64,000 nt of DNA from Phycobacter sedimenti (GCF_038148855.1 NZ_JBBVGR010000003.1:62001-126000), one strand, 5' to 3'; shown: positions 44,516-53,908, counted from the first letter of the stretch. A program made the numbers and translations. The notes: generated from the sequence alone by a model not told the origin.

Positions 44516-45606
44516 GGCTCACCCTCCACAGCTTGCAGGGCCTCGCGAATGATTTTGATCCCTCCGGTATCCTGCGGTGTGACCATGATGAAGCGCAGGT
44601 CGATGCGCCGGTTGGTGGCCCGTCCCTCGGGCGTGTCGTTCGTCGTGACGGGGCGGTCGGGACCGTAGGCCGCAACCGAAAGCACAGGCTGCCGTTTCAG
44701 GTTCAAGTGCTGCATCACGCCTTGCGCTGCACCAGTCATGGCAAAAAACGTGCTGTTCGCGCGCGCTGCTGAGAGCGACCGATTCACGCGATCAGTTCCT
44801 CGGTCATCGGTATGGCCTTCGATCTGGACAGCCTCGACCATAGCGTAGGCCGGGTTGCAGGTTTCATCGAAGCGCGACGCCTCGCCCAGCGTGAAACAAG
44901 GAAGAATCTGATCGAGGCGTTCGGCAAGTTTCGAGACGATTGCCGCCTTGTCGCGCGTGAGATCCGACCGGCCGGAGGCAAAAAGGCCTTCGCCCTGGAA
45001 ACGAAGCGCGTCACTTTCTTCGCTCAGTTCAACCTTCAGGTCAGGGAAATCGGCAAGAATTGCATCACGCAGGCGGGTCAGGACTTCTCGACGCGCTTGC
45101 GAGACCCGGGCGAGATAGGCCTCGAGTGGGTCAACTTTCTCCAGTTCGGCCAGCTGCTCGCGCAGCCGTTCGATTTCCGCGTCTTTTTCCTCGATCTGTT
45201 GCCGAAGGTCTGCGACCAATTCCTCCAGTTCGGCAACTCGCTGGCGCAATTCGACGTTGTCGGCTTTCAGCTGGGCAATTTGTGCCTTCAGGGCATCGCG
45301 TTCGCTGGTCAGTTCAGCCACCTGCGCGCGGAGTTCCGCGACAAGCTGTTGCAATGCAGCCAGTTCGTCCTCGAGACGAACGATGGTTTCTGCACGAGAT
45401 TCTGCCAGCGCGCGCCACTCGTCGCGTTGTTGGACCATCTCGTCAAAACGGCTGATTGGCACGGTCTCTGTCTCACGCACCTGGCTGGCGAAGAACGCCA
45501 GCAGGATCATCATGATGAACAGGAAACCAACCGTCATGTCCGTCATCGAGACGAAGGCGCTTTCTTCCTCTTCCTCGTGACGGGCCTGTTTAGCCTGCGC
45601 TCTCAT
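44512..45606 (-). CDS. zorB: ZorB, MotB/OmpA-type stator subunit with long coiled coil
   Basis: This protein has 364 residues. A charged cytoplasmic tail (1-16) precedes one membrane helix beginning VSMTDMTVGFLFIMMILLAF, in which D23 is the channel aspartate. A heptad-rich coiled coil follows (about 52-157, with repeated L-x-x-x-x-x-L and E/R/Q). The peptidoglycan-binding OmpA domain (about 200-350) contains EGHTDDRGTDRVNRSLSAAR and GRATNRRIDLRF. With ZorA it forms a proton-driven motor anchored in the wall. It is about 110 residues longer than the E. coli ZorB I remember, mainly by the coiled coil. The start overlaps the zorA stop by 4 bases. Confidence 0.93.
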   Translation of the reverse strand: MRAQAKQARHEEEEESAFVSMTDMTVGFLFIMMILLAFFASQVRETETVPISRFDEMVQQRDEWRALAESRAETIVRLEDELAALQQLVAELRAQVAELTSERDALKAQIAQLKADNVELRQRVAELEELVADLRQQIEEKDAEIERLREQLAELEKVDPLEAYLARVSQARREVLTRLRDAILADFPDLKVELSEESDALRFQGEGLFASGRSDLTRDKAAIVSKLAERLDQILPCFTLGEASRFDETCNPAYAMVEAVQIEGHTDDRGTDRVNRSLSAARANSTFFAMTGAAQGVMQHLNLKRQPVLSVAAYGPDRPVTTNDTPEGRATNRRIDLRFIMVTPQDTGGIKIIREALQAVEGEP

Positions 45607-47663
45607 GCGCGTCCTCTGGGCTGTTGCGGGATGAAGGCCTCAGCTTGTTCAACGACGCTCTTGAGAGTGTCGAGACCGGGCGCCAATGCGTCGCGCATCT
45701 GACCTACATGATCCTGGGCGGTGCCGAGAGCGGCGTCGAGCTGCGCGTTGTATTCTTTTAGGGCGCGCCCCAGCATCTCGTCGATTTGATCCAGTTTTTC
45801 GGCCTCGTTGGACAATTGGGCGATTGCGGAGCGGGTGGCTTCAAGGTTCCTTTGGATGCCCTCGCGTTCCGTACCAAGCGCAGTTTGCGCGCTTTGAAGG
45901 ACGTGCGCGGCGTTCTCGGCCACTGACTTTGAGTTTTGCATGAGGGTCTCTGAAACCGTATCCACCAGATCGCTCACACGGCGCATCGTCGTCTCGATCC
46001 TTTCTTGCGAAGCCCTGATCGGCTCGGCGGCGGCAACAAGGCTCTCGCTGGCTGTTCTGAAGCCTGCAGAAGCCCCTTGAATTGCGTCCGCGCCGCTGTT
46101 CATGCCCTGCGCGGCGCTTTGGGCACCGGAGGCTCCACGTTGCACGGCATCGGCCATATCAGAAAGGCGGGCGCTGATTTCCTCAAGACGCGAAAGGAGT
46201 TTGTCGCTAATTTCATCGCCCATTTCAGAACCGAGCTTGGCGATGTCCTGGCTTGTCTGGTTGAAGCTTTCAAGCAGAGCGCGCCCGGCGCCAGTGATCG
46301 CTTGGCCGGCTTCGTCGGTGCTTTCCGCCATGCGTTGCCGCGCGGCCTCGGCGCTGTCCCGGCTTGCGCTGTCCAAGGTGTTTCGAAAGCCCTCCGCGGC
46401 GAGCCGCATTTCCTCGGCGGCTGTTCGCATGGCTTCCGCTCCTTGGCCCGTGTTGTCCCGGATGCTCGAGAGCGTGTCGTTCATGACCGAGAGCAGACGA
46501 TCGGCGCCCTTGTTCATGGCCTCTGACGCTGTGCGTCCACTCGCGGCCACTTCGGTGCGCATGTCCGACATTGCGCGGGCGATCTGGTCGAGTGCATCGC
46601 GAAGTCCATCGCCCGCCTGAGTATTGGAGCTGTTCAAACGATCGACCATGAGACCGATGCGATCGGTGGCCTCGCCAAGCGACTCGCTCGCCCTTGTGAG
46701 AGCATTTCCGACGGAGTGCGACAGTTGATGAGACAGGTCGCCGACCAGACCTTCCATGTTGCTGGTTCCCATTGTCGAAACACGGTCAAAGATTGGGTCC
46801 ATCTTGTCCGAAATGGCGGTGGTGATGGCGTCCGGAAGTGCTTCGAGCGGTTCGCGGAGCTGCGCTATCATTCCGGTACCGATTTCGCGCAGATGTTCAC
46901 GCTGTTCCGTCGCGGCGCGAAGTTGGCGGAATCCGAGGTCCTCAAGACTCACAAAAACGAGGCGACGCTCGATTCCGCTGCACAGGCGATTGAGTGCCGC
47001 TTCGATCCGGTTTTGCCGAGCACGCAGTAGAACAGTGAAGAGGATCGAACAAAACAGACCGGCCAGCGACATCACGAACTTTGCTGAAGCAATTGTCATG
47101 AATTCCTGCATTGCGCGATCCATGCCGCCGGAACCAACGTTCATTGATTGCGAAAACTGGTGCAGCGCTGCGACTAACCCCAGAAATGTCAGCAGAAGGC
47201 CTGCGGAGACGAAGGTGTTGGGAAGGATACGATAGATTCCGGGTCCAAATTCCAGGTCCTCGACGTTCAAAAATGAAGCAGGGCGAATTGAGTTGCGCAG
47301 TCTCAAGGGGCCGTCGATGTCGTCCGGCACGATTGTTTCGCTAAACTCGTCGAAGGCCTCCCAGACGGCTTCGCGCGTGCGGTTCGTCCGATAGTTCTCG
47401 CGCAGAGAGGCGCGAAATCCGTCGTAACCTTGTGCAAAGGCATCGATGCTTTCGTGCTTTCGCACGCGGGCATCCAACTCCTTGACGGCATTCAATTGCA
47501 GGCGTGTTTTTCTCAGGTAGAGAAAACCCGCGAAAATTGTAAGCAAAAGAAAAAAGCCTGCGAAATAACCAGGGCGGCTGTCGGAAAGTGTCAAGGCTTC
47601 TGCCAGGATGATGATGCCGTCTTTCAGCAACAGGCCGAAGTCATTGCCAAGTTCAAATTGCAC
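45603..47663 (-). CDS. zorA: ZorA, MotA/TolQ/ExbB-type stator subunit with long cytoplasmic tail
   Basis: This protein has 686 residues. Membrane helices lie at about 31-50 (PGYFAGFFLLLTIFAGFLYL), 149-169 (NTFVSAGLLLTFLGLVAAL) and 192-214 (AKFVMSLAGLFCSILFTVLL), the MotA/TolQ-like core. After residue ~215 comes a very long helical tail rich in A, E, S and R with many Met and Gln repeats. It resembles apolipoprotein or methyl-accepting coiled coils, and in Zorya it reaches into the cytoplasm. The start is GTG at 47663, with AGGAG at 47670-47674 spaced by 6 bases. First gene of the zorABCD operon. Confidence 0.94.
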   Translation of the reverse strand: MQFELGNDFGLLLKDGIIILAEALTLSDSRPGYFAGFFLLLTIFAGFLYLRKTRLQLNAVKELDARVRKHESIDAFAQGYDGFRASLRENYRTNRTREAVWEAFDEFSETIVPDDIDGPLRLRNSIRPASFLNVEDLEFGPGIYRILPNTFVSAGLLLTFLGLVAALHQFSQSMNVGSGGMDRAMQEFMTIASAKFVMSLAGLFCSILFTVLLRARQNRIEAALNRLCSGIERRLVFVSLEDLGFRQLRAATEQREHLREIGTGMIAQLREPLEALPDAITTAISDKMDPIFDRVSTMGTSNMEGLVGDLSHQLSHSVGNALTRASESLGEATDRIGLMVDRLNSSNTQAGDGLRDALDQIARAMSDMRTEVAASGRTASEAMNKGADRLLSVMNDTLSSIRDNTGQGAEAMRTAAEEMRLAAEGFRNTLDSASRDSAEAARQRMAESTDEAGQAITGAGRALLESFNQTSQDIAKLGSEMGDEISDKLLSRLEEISARLSDMADAVQRGASGAQSAAQGMNSGADAIQGASAGFRTASESLVAAAEPIRASQERIETTMRRVSDLVDTVSETLMQNSKSVAENAAHVLQSAQTALGTEREGIQRNLEATRSAIAQLSNEAEKLDQIDEMLGRALKEYNAQLDAALGTAQDHVGQMRDALAPGLDTLKSVVEQAEAFIPQQPRGRA

Positions 47664-47783
47664 GTGTGTCTCCTGCGGAAATCCCCGTGATCAAATCAAT
47701 TTCGATCTACAACCGTAGAATTGAACGCCTCAAATCGCAAGATGCCAAGGTGCTGTTTTCCTTGAAACCTTTGAGGTCGCATT

Positions 47784-48751
47784 GCTTCTGTTGCACAAAT
47801 CCCGTGAGGGATTCATCTCGTGAATGCAGGGTGGTAGCTGATATGCATGAGCAGACCCCCACCTCCGATCCACGGGATCAGAAACTGGCCCGCCAATAAT
47901 CAAGCGCTAAAGCGTCATTGTTTGCTGACTATTTGGTTCGATCCTGAGATGAGCTGGGATTCCGTGCCAAAAGGCAGACGCGGCCGCCATCAGACCTACA
48001 ACGATGCCGTCATGCAGACGTGCCTTTCAATGAAGGAGCTGTTCGGCATGGCGCTCCGGCAGACGACAGGCTTCGTTGAAAGCCTGTTGCGGCTGGCCGG
48101 TCTCTCGCCGTCAGAAGCCGCTGGTGGTCAACATTCCCTTATGGGGCTCCAAGAGAGCGCTGAACCTTCTTCTCGATAGCACCGGGACACAGGTCGAAGG
48201 TGAAGGCGAATAGCACGCACGTAAGGATTGTAGGACAAAACGGCGGATCTGTCGAAATCACCGGGAGCCACATCGGCGATGCACCAGTGTTTCCCGACCT
48301 GCTCAAAAAAAATCCCGAAGGATCAAGAGATCGGCTCGGTGACCGCTGATGGCGCCTATGATACTCGCAAATGCCACGATGCCATCGCTGATCGCGTCGC
48401 CCACGCTGTCATCCCGCCCCGCAAGAACGCCAGCCATGGAGGAACGTCACCGCCGGTGCGGTCGCTCGAAACTAGGCCTTGCGCGCCTCCAAATACCTTG
48501 GGCGCGCGCTATGGAAACGATGGAGCGGATACCACCGCCGGAGCAGCGTCGAGACGAAGATGTATTGTGTCAAACTGCTGGGTCAGCGGATGATGGCGCG
48601 AGATTTCTACCGCCAAGTCGCGGAGATCCAGGTCCTTGTAGCCCTGCTCAATCACTGCACCGCGCTCGGCATCCCCGTCACGGAAGCTTTGGGATAAGTC
48701 CGTCCGGAGAAAGGGGAGCTTCGATCATTGCCCGATTTGTTCAACAGAGTC
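47784..48751 (+). mobile_element. Decayed IS5-family (IS903-like) element, copy 1
   Basis: The left end GCTTCTGTTGCACAAATC (47784-47801) and right end GATTTGTTCAACAGAGTC (48734-48751) match the inverted repeat GGCTTTGTTGCACAAATC seen intact in copy 2. The enclosed 968 bases hold a complete but frameshifted transposase relic. It inserted upstream of zorA, leaving ~120 bases of zorA leader. Confidence 0.8.
47860..48697 (+). pseudogene. IS5-family transposase relic
   Basis: Recognisable pieces in different frames are LTIWFDPEMSWDSVPKGRRG (amino end), MKELFGMALRQTTGFVESLL, GSVTADGAYDTRKCHDAIA (catalytic Asp), and WSGYHRRSSVETKMYCVKLLGQ (catalytic Glu) ending LGIPVTEALG. At least three frameshifts or stops separate them, and one internal part (the first catalytic Asp region) is missing or scrambled. 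Not functional. Confidence 0.85.
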
Positions 48752-48819
48752 TGGGTTCGGCAAAAACGACCAAAGTAGGCACTCTTTCGCGCCTGAAATG
48801 CGCCCCACAAGGTTCCCCG

Positions 48820-51774
48820 ATGTCCAATATCTGCTACACCTCGGGAAAGACAGGCAATTCGGTGCACATGAACCTCTCCTCAAAATCCTTCTTAGGATTC
48901 CTGATTGACCCTCTGGGCCGACATCCAAGATCATTAACACTGCAGAAAAACGGTATCGCGGCACGCGGGGCTGGTTCGCCCTGGATAGGGCTCGAAGATA
49001 TCGTGACGCGCCCATCGGTGAAAAAGGGCTTTCTCTCGTCGTCGCTTTCGCTCGATCTTGGAGGCGACCGACACCTGACTTTGCCAGCGGTGGATGCGTT
49101 TGCTGCCAGAACTTTCGCAGATGCGGCTACAACCGCCTGGACGAATTTTAATCGGGCGGAGCTGGAAAAGGAGGACGCCACGGTCCGGCGCATCTTACAT
49201 GCACTTGATGCGCTCAAGGTGCCGGATGCCTATCCCGCAGCATGCCATGTAGCGCCGTTGGCGCACGATGCTGCCGATCTGAACAGCCGCGTGCTGTCCA
49301 AGCTGAATGCGGAGGCCGTTGGCAAAAAGGTGATGTCTCGAATTGCCCCGATCACGGCGTTCGCGTCCGATCCGAATGCCGTACGTGACGCATCAATCGA
49401 GGCGTTCGTCGAAGCTCAACTACTGCGTTGGAAGGATTTCTTCGACACTGTCGAGTCCATGCCGCTGACACCGGAACAGCGGCTCTCAGTCGTGGTCGAC
49501 GAGGACGCGACTCTCGTTCTAGCTGGCGCCGGATCGGGCAAAACCAGCGTGATCACCGCGAAGGCCGCTTACCTCGTGAAGGCGGAGATACGGGAGCCAA
49601 GCGAGCTCCTTCTGCTGGCCTTCGCGAAGGATGCCGCAACCGAAATGTCAGAGCGGATAGAGGCCCGGTGCGGGGTCCCCGTGGCGGCGCGCACCTTCCA
49701 CGCGTTGGCCTATGAGATCATCGGCGAAGTGGAAGGCGAGAAGCCACCTTTGGCGTCGACTGCGACCGACGACAAGGCGTTCTTGTCGCTGATTAAGGAG
49801 ATCCTGCGGCACATCGTGGCGACCGCCAGCGAGATCGCGCAGACCGTGATCGGCTGGTTCGCAGGTTTCTTCGACGACTTCCCGACAGAATGGGACTTCA
49901 AGACGAAGCACGAATGGTATGCGCAGGTCGAAAGCCGCAACCTGCGGACGCTACAAGGCGAGATGGTGAACAGCTTTGAAGAGCTGCTGATCGCTAACTG
50001 GCTGTTCCGGAACGGCATCGCCTACGAATACGAGCCCAGCTACGAGCACATGCTCCGGAAGACCGGGCGCCGCGTCTACACGCCCGATTTCCGGCTGACA
50101 GAAAGCGGCGTCTACATCGAGCATTTCGGCGTGCGAAAGAAACGCGGCAAGGACGGCAAGGAGGAGCTAACGACGGCCCCTTACGTCGATCGCGATGAAT
50201 ACCTAGAGAGCATGGACTGGAAACGGCGGGTCCACGCCGAGCACGAGACGGTATTGGTCGAAACATACAGCTGGGAGCGTAAAGAGGGCCGACTTCTCGA
50301 GGCACTTGCCGAAAAGCTCGAACCCCACGTCACGCTGCGGCCGATCCACGATATCGAGATCTACGACCGTGTGACCGAGGTCGGGGTGGTGGACAGCTTT
50401 ACCTCGCTGATGGGCACTTTCCTACGTCACTTCAAGAACGGTGGCTACCGGGTCCAGGACTGTTCAGATAAGGCGCTAACGCTGAAGATGGGCAAACGCG
50501 CCGAAGCATTCCTTAAGATCTTCGGCGCCGTATTCCGGGAGTATCAATCCCGCCTGGGTGATCGGATCGACTTCGAGGACATGGTGAACCGCGCCACCGC
50601 CCTCGTCGAAAGCGGACGCTACCAGAGCCCGTTCCGGCACATCCTCGTCGACGAATTCCAGGACATCTCGACCGGACGGGCGAAGTTGATCCAGGCCCTC
50701 AAGCGCCAGCATTTCGACGCCAAGGTGTTTGCCGTCGGCGACGACTGGCAGTCGATCTACCGCTTCGCCGGGTCGGACATCCACATCATGCGTAACTTCG
50801 GCGCTGAATTCGGCGGCGCCTATGCAGGAGCTACTGATGTCCATCGGACCGTCGACCTCGGCCGGACCTTCCGGTCCGTCGACAAGATCGCTCTGGCCGC
50901 CCGTCGCTTCGTTCTTCGTAACCCCGCTCAAATCACCAAGACGGTGATACCGGCAGGTGAAACGGACGAACCCTCGATCAGGATCGCCTGGACGCGCCGT
51001 GAAACCGGGGAGACGGCGTTGAACGACACTGTGGCTGCTCTTGCCACCACTGAAGGCAAGGGGGGCGGGAAACCATCAATCCTGATCCTCGGGCGATATC
51101 GTTTCCTGAGGCCCGATATAGGGCGACTCCAGCGTCAGAACCCAGGAGCGACGATCGACTTCAAAACCATCCATGCATCGAAAGGCCTAGAGGCCGATCA
51201 CGTTATCATCCTTGGCGTTGACAACGCCAGAATGGGCTTACCGTCGATGATCGTCGACGACCCGCTACTCGGCCTGGTATCGCCCGAGGCCGAGCCATAT
51301 CCGAATGCCGAAGAGCGGCGTGTCATGTATGTCGCCTTGACCCGGGCACGGCGGACAGTGACCATACTCGCTTCCGAGGCGCGCCCCTCTGTCTTCGTCG
51401 AGGAGCTGCTTAAGGAACCGGAGTTCGGCGTGGTCGTGCCCCCGGAGTCCCAGAAGCACACCCACACCTGTCCGGGTTGCGGCGGTCGTCTGCTCCACAT
51501 GCCGGACCAGGACGGTCGCGATTGGTATCGCTGCGAGCACGTGAAGTTGTGCGGCAGTCGTCTGCCGTCTTGTCCCTCCTGCGGCGTTGGCCTCCCCATC
51601 CGTTCCAGGACTGGTGGAGACTCGGTTTGCGGAGATTGCGGTGAAAGCCAGTCGGCTTGTCCCAGTTGTGACGCGGGATGGCTTGTCGAGCGACGCGGCC
51701 GTTTTGGAGCATTTCTCGGTTGTGTCCGCTTCCCTGACTGTGCTGGTAAAGCCAAGCTGAAGAAAAGCGACTGA
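48820..51774 (+). CDS. HelD-like SF1 helicase with inserted nuclease-like domain and C-terminal zinc ribbons
   Basis: This protein has 984 residues. It shares the HelD (helicase IV) layout: an N-terminal region, then LTPEQRLSVVVDEDATLVLA and Walker A GAGSGKT (about 234-240), LLLLAFAKDAATEM, ARTFHALAYEI, and DEFQDIS with VGDDWQSIYRFAGSD. The end of the motor has TIHASKGLEADHVIIL and AEERRVMYVALTRARR. About residues 383-440 hold SFEELLIANWLFRNGIAYEY followed by YTPDFRL and VYIEHFG, the pattern of a PD-(D/E)xK nuclease fold within 1B. After residue ~880 come several C-x2-C zinc ribbons of topoisomerase type. ATG at 48820 is the first Met; 48868 is an alternative. It lies between two IS5 copies. 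Confidence 0.8.
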   Translation: MSNICYTSGKTGNSVHMNLSSKSFLGFLIDPLGRHPRSLTLQKNGIAARGAGSPWIGLEDIVTRPSVKKGFLSSSLSLDLGGDRHLTLPAVDAFAARTFADAATTAWTNFNRAELEKEDATVRRILHALDALKVPDAYPAACHVAPLAHDAADLNSRVLSKLNAEAVGKKVMSRIAPITAFASDPNAVRDASIEAFVEAQLLRWKDFFDTVESMPLTPEQRLSVVVDEDATLVLAGAGSGKTSVITAKAAYLVKAEIREPSELLLLAFAKDAATEMSERIEARCGVPVAARTFHALAYEIIGEVEGEKPPLASTATDDKAFLSLIKEILRHIVATASEIAQTVIGWFAGFFDDFPTEWDFKTKHEWYAQVESRNLRTLQGEMVNSFEELLIANWLFRNGIAYEYEPSYEHMLRKTGRRVYTPDFRLTESGVYIEHFGVRKKRGKDGKEELTTAPYVDRDEYLESMDWKRRVHAEHETVLVETYSWERKEGRLLEALAEKLEPHVTLRPIHDIEIYDRVTEVGVVDSFTSLMGTFLRHFKNGGYRVQDCSDKALTLKMGKRAEAFLKIFGAVFREYQSRLGDRIDFEDMVNRATALVESGRYQSPFRHILVDEFQDISTGRAKLIQALKRQHFDAKVFAVGDDWQSIYRFAGSDIHIMRNFGAEFGGAYAGATDVHRTVDLGRTFRSVDKIALAARRFVLRNPAQITKTVIPAGETDEPSIRIAWTRRETGETALNDTVAALATTEGKGGGKPSILILGRYRFLRPDIGRLQRQNPGATIDFKTIHASKGLEADHVIILGVDNARMGLPSMIVDDPLLGLVSPEAEPYPNAEERRVMYVALTRARRTVTILASEARPSVFVEELLKEPEFGVVVPPESQKHTHTCPGCGGRLLHMPDQDGRDWYRCEHVKLCGSRLPSCPSCGVGLPIRSRTGGDSVCGDCGESQSACPSCDAGWLVERRGRFGAFLGCVRFPDCAGKAKLKKSD

Positions 51775-51934
51775 CATGCTGAAAGAGCACGACCCTGCCG
51801 CCATTCGCCCGGCCTACGACGAAAATCTGCAGGCAGAGAATTCGGAACCGCTATGGTCGCCGCGGCGAATGGCAGGTCCTCGCCCGTTTCTCCACGCGCG
51901 AGGATTGTCGGCAGGCAGAGCGCGGGTTTAACCG

Positions 51935-52088
51935 GCGCTCGGTAATGTCTGGTTGCGGATTAAGTTGGCGAGCCGTCGCCCGAGCCCCGCGCCGGTGATC
52001 TGTGCCCGCCAAGAAGACTACAACCAGACTCCCGCCTCGCGCATGGCGGCGACGAGATCGGGCGTGATGTCGAGCTTCAGCTTCGCGC
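51935..52088 (-). pseudogene. Relic of a prophage tail-module gene (DUF6441-like)
   Basis: Directly after the phage gene at 52077 the minus strand reads KLKLDITPDLVAAMREAG, then TAG, then WRAQITGAGLGRRLANLIRN and QTLPSAG, then another stop. Rhodobacterales prophages carry a conserved protein with this order (DUF6441 as I recall). Part of the N-terminal region is deleted. There is no start codon. Confidence 0.5.
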
Positions 52089-52397
52089 GGGCCTCAGATC
52101 AACGGTCCAGACGAGCCGCTCGCGGTCGCGGACCGGCTCCCCTTGGATAAGGAACGCGACCCCGTCGATCTCAATCCGGTCGCCGGAGCGAGGGTTCGCG
52201 ACATTGGCCACGCGCAGGTCGATCTGAGTGGTTTCCGACCAGAGACGCGCATCGCCGAAGTCTGTCATCGAGTCCACCTGACGCGAGCCAACGCGTACCA
52301 GCACTGGCGCACCACCGTCGGAGGTGTATACCGCTTCCCGACTGATATTCGGCTCGGCAAAGAGCGCATCCAAGTCAGATGCAAACGCGCTGGTCAT
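52077..52397 (-). CDS. Prophage head-tail-type morphogenesis protein (remnant module)
   Basis: This is a 106-residue protein (MTSAFASDLDALFAEPNISR ...) with a beta-rich core VDLRVANVANPRSGDRIEID, then GVAFLIQGEPVRDRERLVW. It matches the type of small head-tail joining or connector protein located just before the DUF6441 gene in Rhodobacterales prophages. The reading frame is intact, but the module around it is decayed, so it is probably not functional. It is divergent from the endonuclease-like gene at 52428. Confidence 0.6.
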   Translation of the reverse strand: MTSAFASDLDALFAEPNISREAVYTSDGGAPVLVRVGSRQVDSMTDFGDARLWSETTQIDLRVANVANPRSGDRIEIDGVAFLIQGEPVRDRERLVWTVDLRPARS

Positions 52398-52427
52398 GGC
52401 TATAATGCTCCTATGAAACAGGAAAAA

Positions 52428-53261
52428 ATGTCAGAACGCCCGACGAGGATCCGAGCCCTTGAGGCGCTGTCACAGGCGTTCATGCGCCAGCATTCAGGTA
52501 CGGCCCTCGACCTGAAGGGCTACGCTGAAGATTTCCGCGACACCCTTCTGCCGCAGGTCTCGGTCGAGGACTTCGAAGCAGACCTGTCGTCGGGGGACGG
52601 CAACGAACTCGAGAGCAAATTCCGGGCAGCACATTCGTCATCTGGGCTGGCGGTAAACTGTTTCGCGCCGTTCCGGCGCAAGATCACCGATCTAGCGATG
52701 ACGGGACATGCCAAATTCAATAGCCTCGAGTTCGAGCGGAAATGCCCCACGGGGCTGCGCGGCGGAAGGGCCCCAAATCTTGACGTCGTGCTTTCGGCCA
52801 CTGGTGGAGTGGTCGGGATCGAGTCAAAGTTGACCGAATACCTGTCTTCCCACCGAGCCAAATTCTCCCCTGCCTACGAGGAGCAGATCAGGGACACGCG
52901 GCGTGACCAGGAATACTTCAGAGAGATGCTGCGCCTCCGGGATAGCCCAGACCATTACACCTGGCTCGACGCGGCACAGCTCATCAAGCATGCGTTCGGT
53001 CTGGCTCGTACTTTTCCCAATCGTCCTGCGACGCTGCTTTATCTGTTCTGGGAGCCCGCGAACCCGGACGCCGGTCCGGAGTTCGCCGCTCACCGCGACG
53101 AGATAGGGGAGTTCACGGCGCGCGTGTCAGGTGCGTCACCAACCTTCAAGGCGATGAGCTATCCAGAGCTCTGGCAATCCTGGCGCGAGAGTGTCTCGAC
53201 GCCTGGATGGCTGCATGAACATCTCGAAAACCTGCAGAGACGTTATCTGGTCAGCATCTGA
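52428..53261 (+). CDS. Restriction-endonuclease-like protein (PGN_0703-like)
   Basis: This is a 277-residue soluble protein. A possible PD-(D/E)xK core is LDVVLSATGGVVGIESKLTE, where Asp ... Glu-x-Lys occurs at the right spacing (Glu-Ser-Lys). The rest is helical, with GRAxN-like RGGRAPN before it and YLFWEPANPDAG later. I recall a family of such putative restriction endonucleases (PGN_0703). ATG at 52428 has AGGA at 52420-52423; an in-frame ATG at 52413 is an alternative, and the longer open frame overlaps the phage gene antisense. No methylase is adjacent. It may be a solitary or modification-dependent enzyme; this is inference. Confidence 0.65.
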   Translation: MSERPTRIRALEALSQAFMRQHSGTALDLKGYAEDFRDTLLPQVSVEDFEADLSSGDGNELESKFRAAHSSSGLAVNCFAPFRRKITDLAMTGHAKFNSLEFERKCPTGLRGGRAPNLDVVLSATGGVVGIESKLTEYLSSHRAKFSPAYEEQIRDTRRDQEYFREMLRLRDSPDHYTWLDAAQLIKHAFGLARTFPNRPATLLYLFWEPANPDAGPEFAAHRDEIGEFTARVSGASPTFKAMSYPELWQSWRESVSTPGWLHEHLENLQRRYLVSI

Positions 53262-53280
53262 GCGTTTCAGAAAATCGCGT

Positions 53281-53732
53281 TCACCCTCGGTTTTGATGCC
53301 CGTGCTATGGATCAGAAGGTTCAGCGGGCCGGTGCCACCACGATAGGGCAGGTTCGCGTTCAGGGTTTTCTGGCGACCGCACAGGGTGCTGAAGTCTGGC
53401 ACCGACCAATCCAAGCCGATCAGCCGCAACAAACTTTGCACAAAACCGGTTTTCTGCTGGAGCGCCATTCCGAACAGCACCTTCAGCGTGAGGCACGCCT
53501 GGATCTCAGCATCACTGAAGCTCTGTTGTCGGCCGCGCTTGCCGCTCGGCGGCAGCACCCAAACCATCTCAGGATCAAAACATATCGACAGCGATCCGCG
53601 TCGCTTCAAGATGTCACTGTAAGCTGGCCAGTTCGAAGTCTTGTATGTTGTAGGGGCCCAACTGCTCATGCCCTCCAGCTATCATGCTGGATTCGAGAGA
53701 TGAAATCCTCGACCGATTTGTGCAACAAAGCC
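53281..53732 (-). mobile_element. Truncated IS5-family (IS903-like) element, copy 2
   Basis: The end GATTTGTGCAACAAAGCC at 53715-53732 (reverse complement GGCTTTGTTGCACAAATC) is intact. The transposase relic (to about 53669) reads ILKRRGSLSICFDPEMVWVL, SGKRGRQQSFSDAEIQACL, FGMALQQKTGFVQSLLRLIG and NLPYRGGTGPLNLLIHSTGI, then breaks off at about 53281, just past the endonuclease-like gene. The rest of the element is lost. Orientation is opposite to copy 1. Confidence 0.85.
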
Positions 53733-53908
53733 TCGTCGAGGCAGTCTTGGATGGGAGCCGAGCAGCTCCGAGTACAGCAGCGGATGCTCTGCGCCGAGCA
53801 ATGTGCTGGCGAAGGGCATGCGGGTGACCGAGGCGAGACATTTTTTTAATGCCCTAAGGGTTCGGAGCAGTATGACAGTTTCCTTGGCGTGCCATTAGAT
53901 TGAGCAGC

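Noticed and set aside
48349..48819. Extension of the HelD-like gene into the IS5 relic
   Set aside because: The frame only passes through transposase debris in the wrong phase; family similarity begins after 48820.
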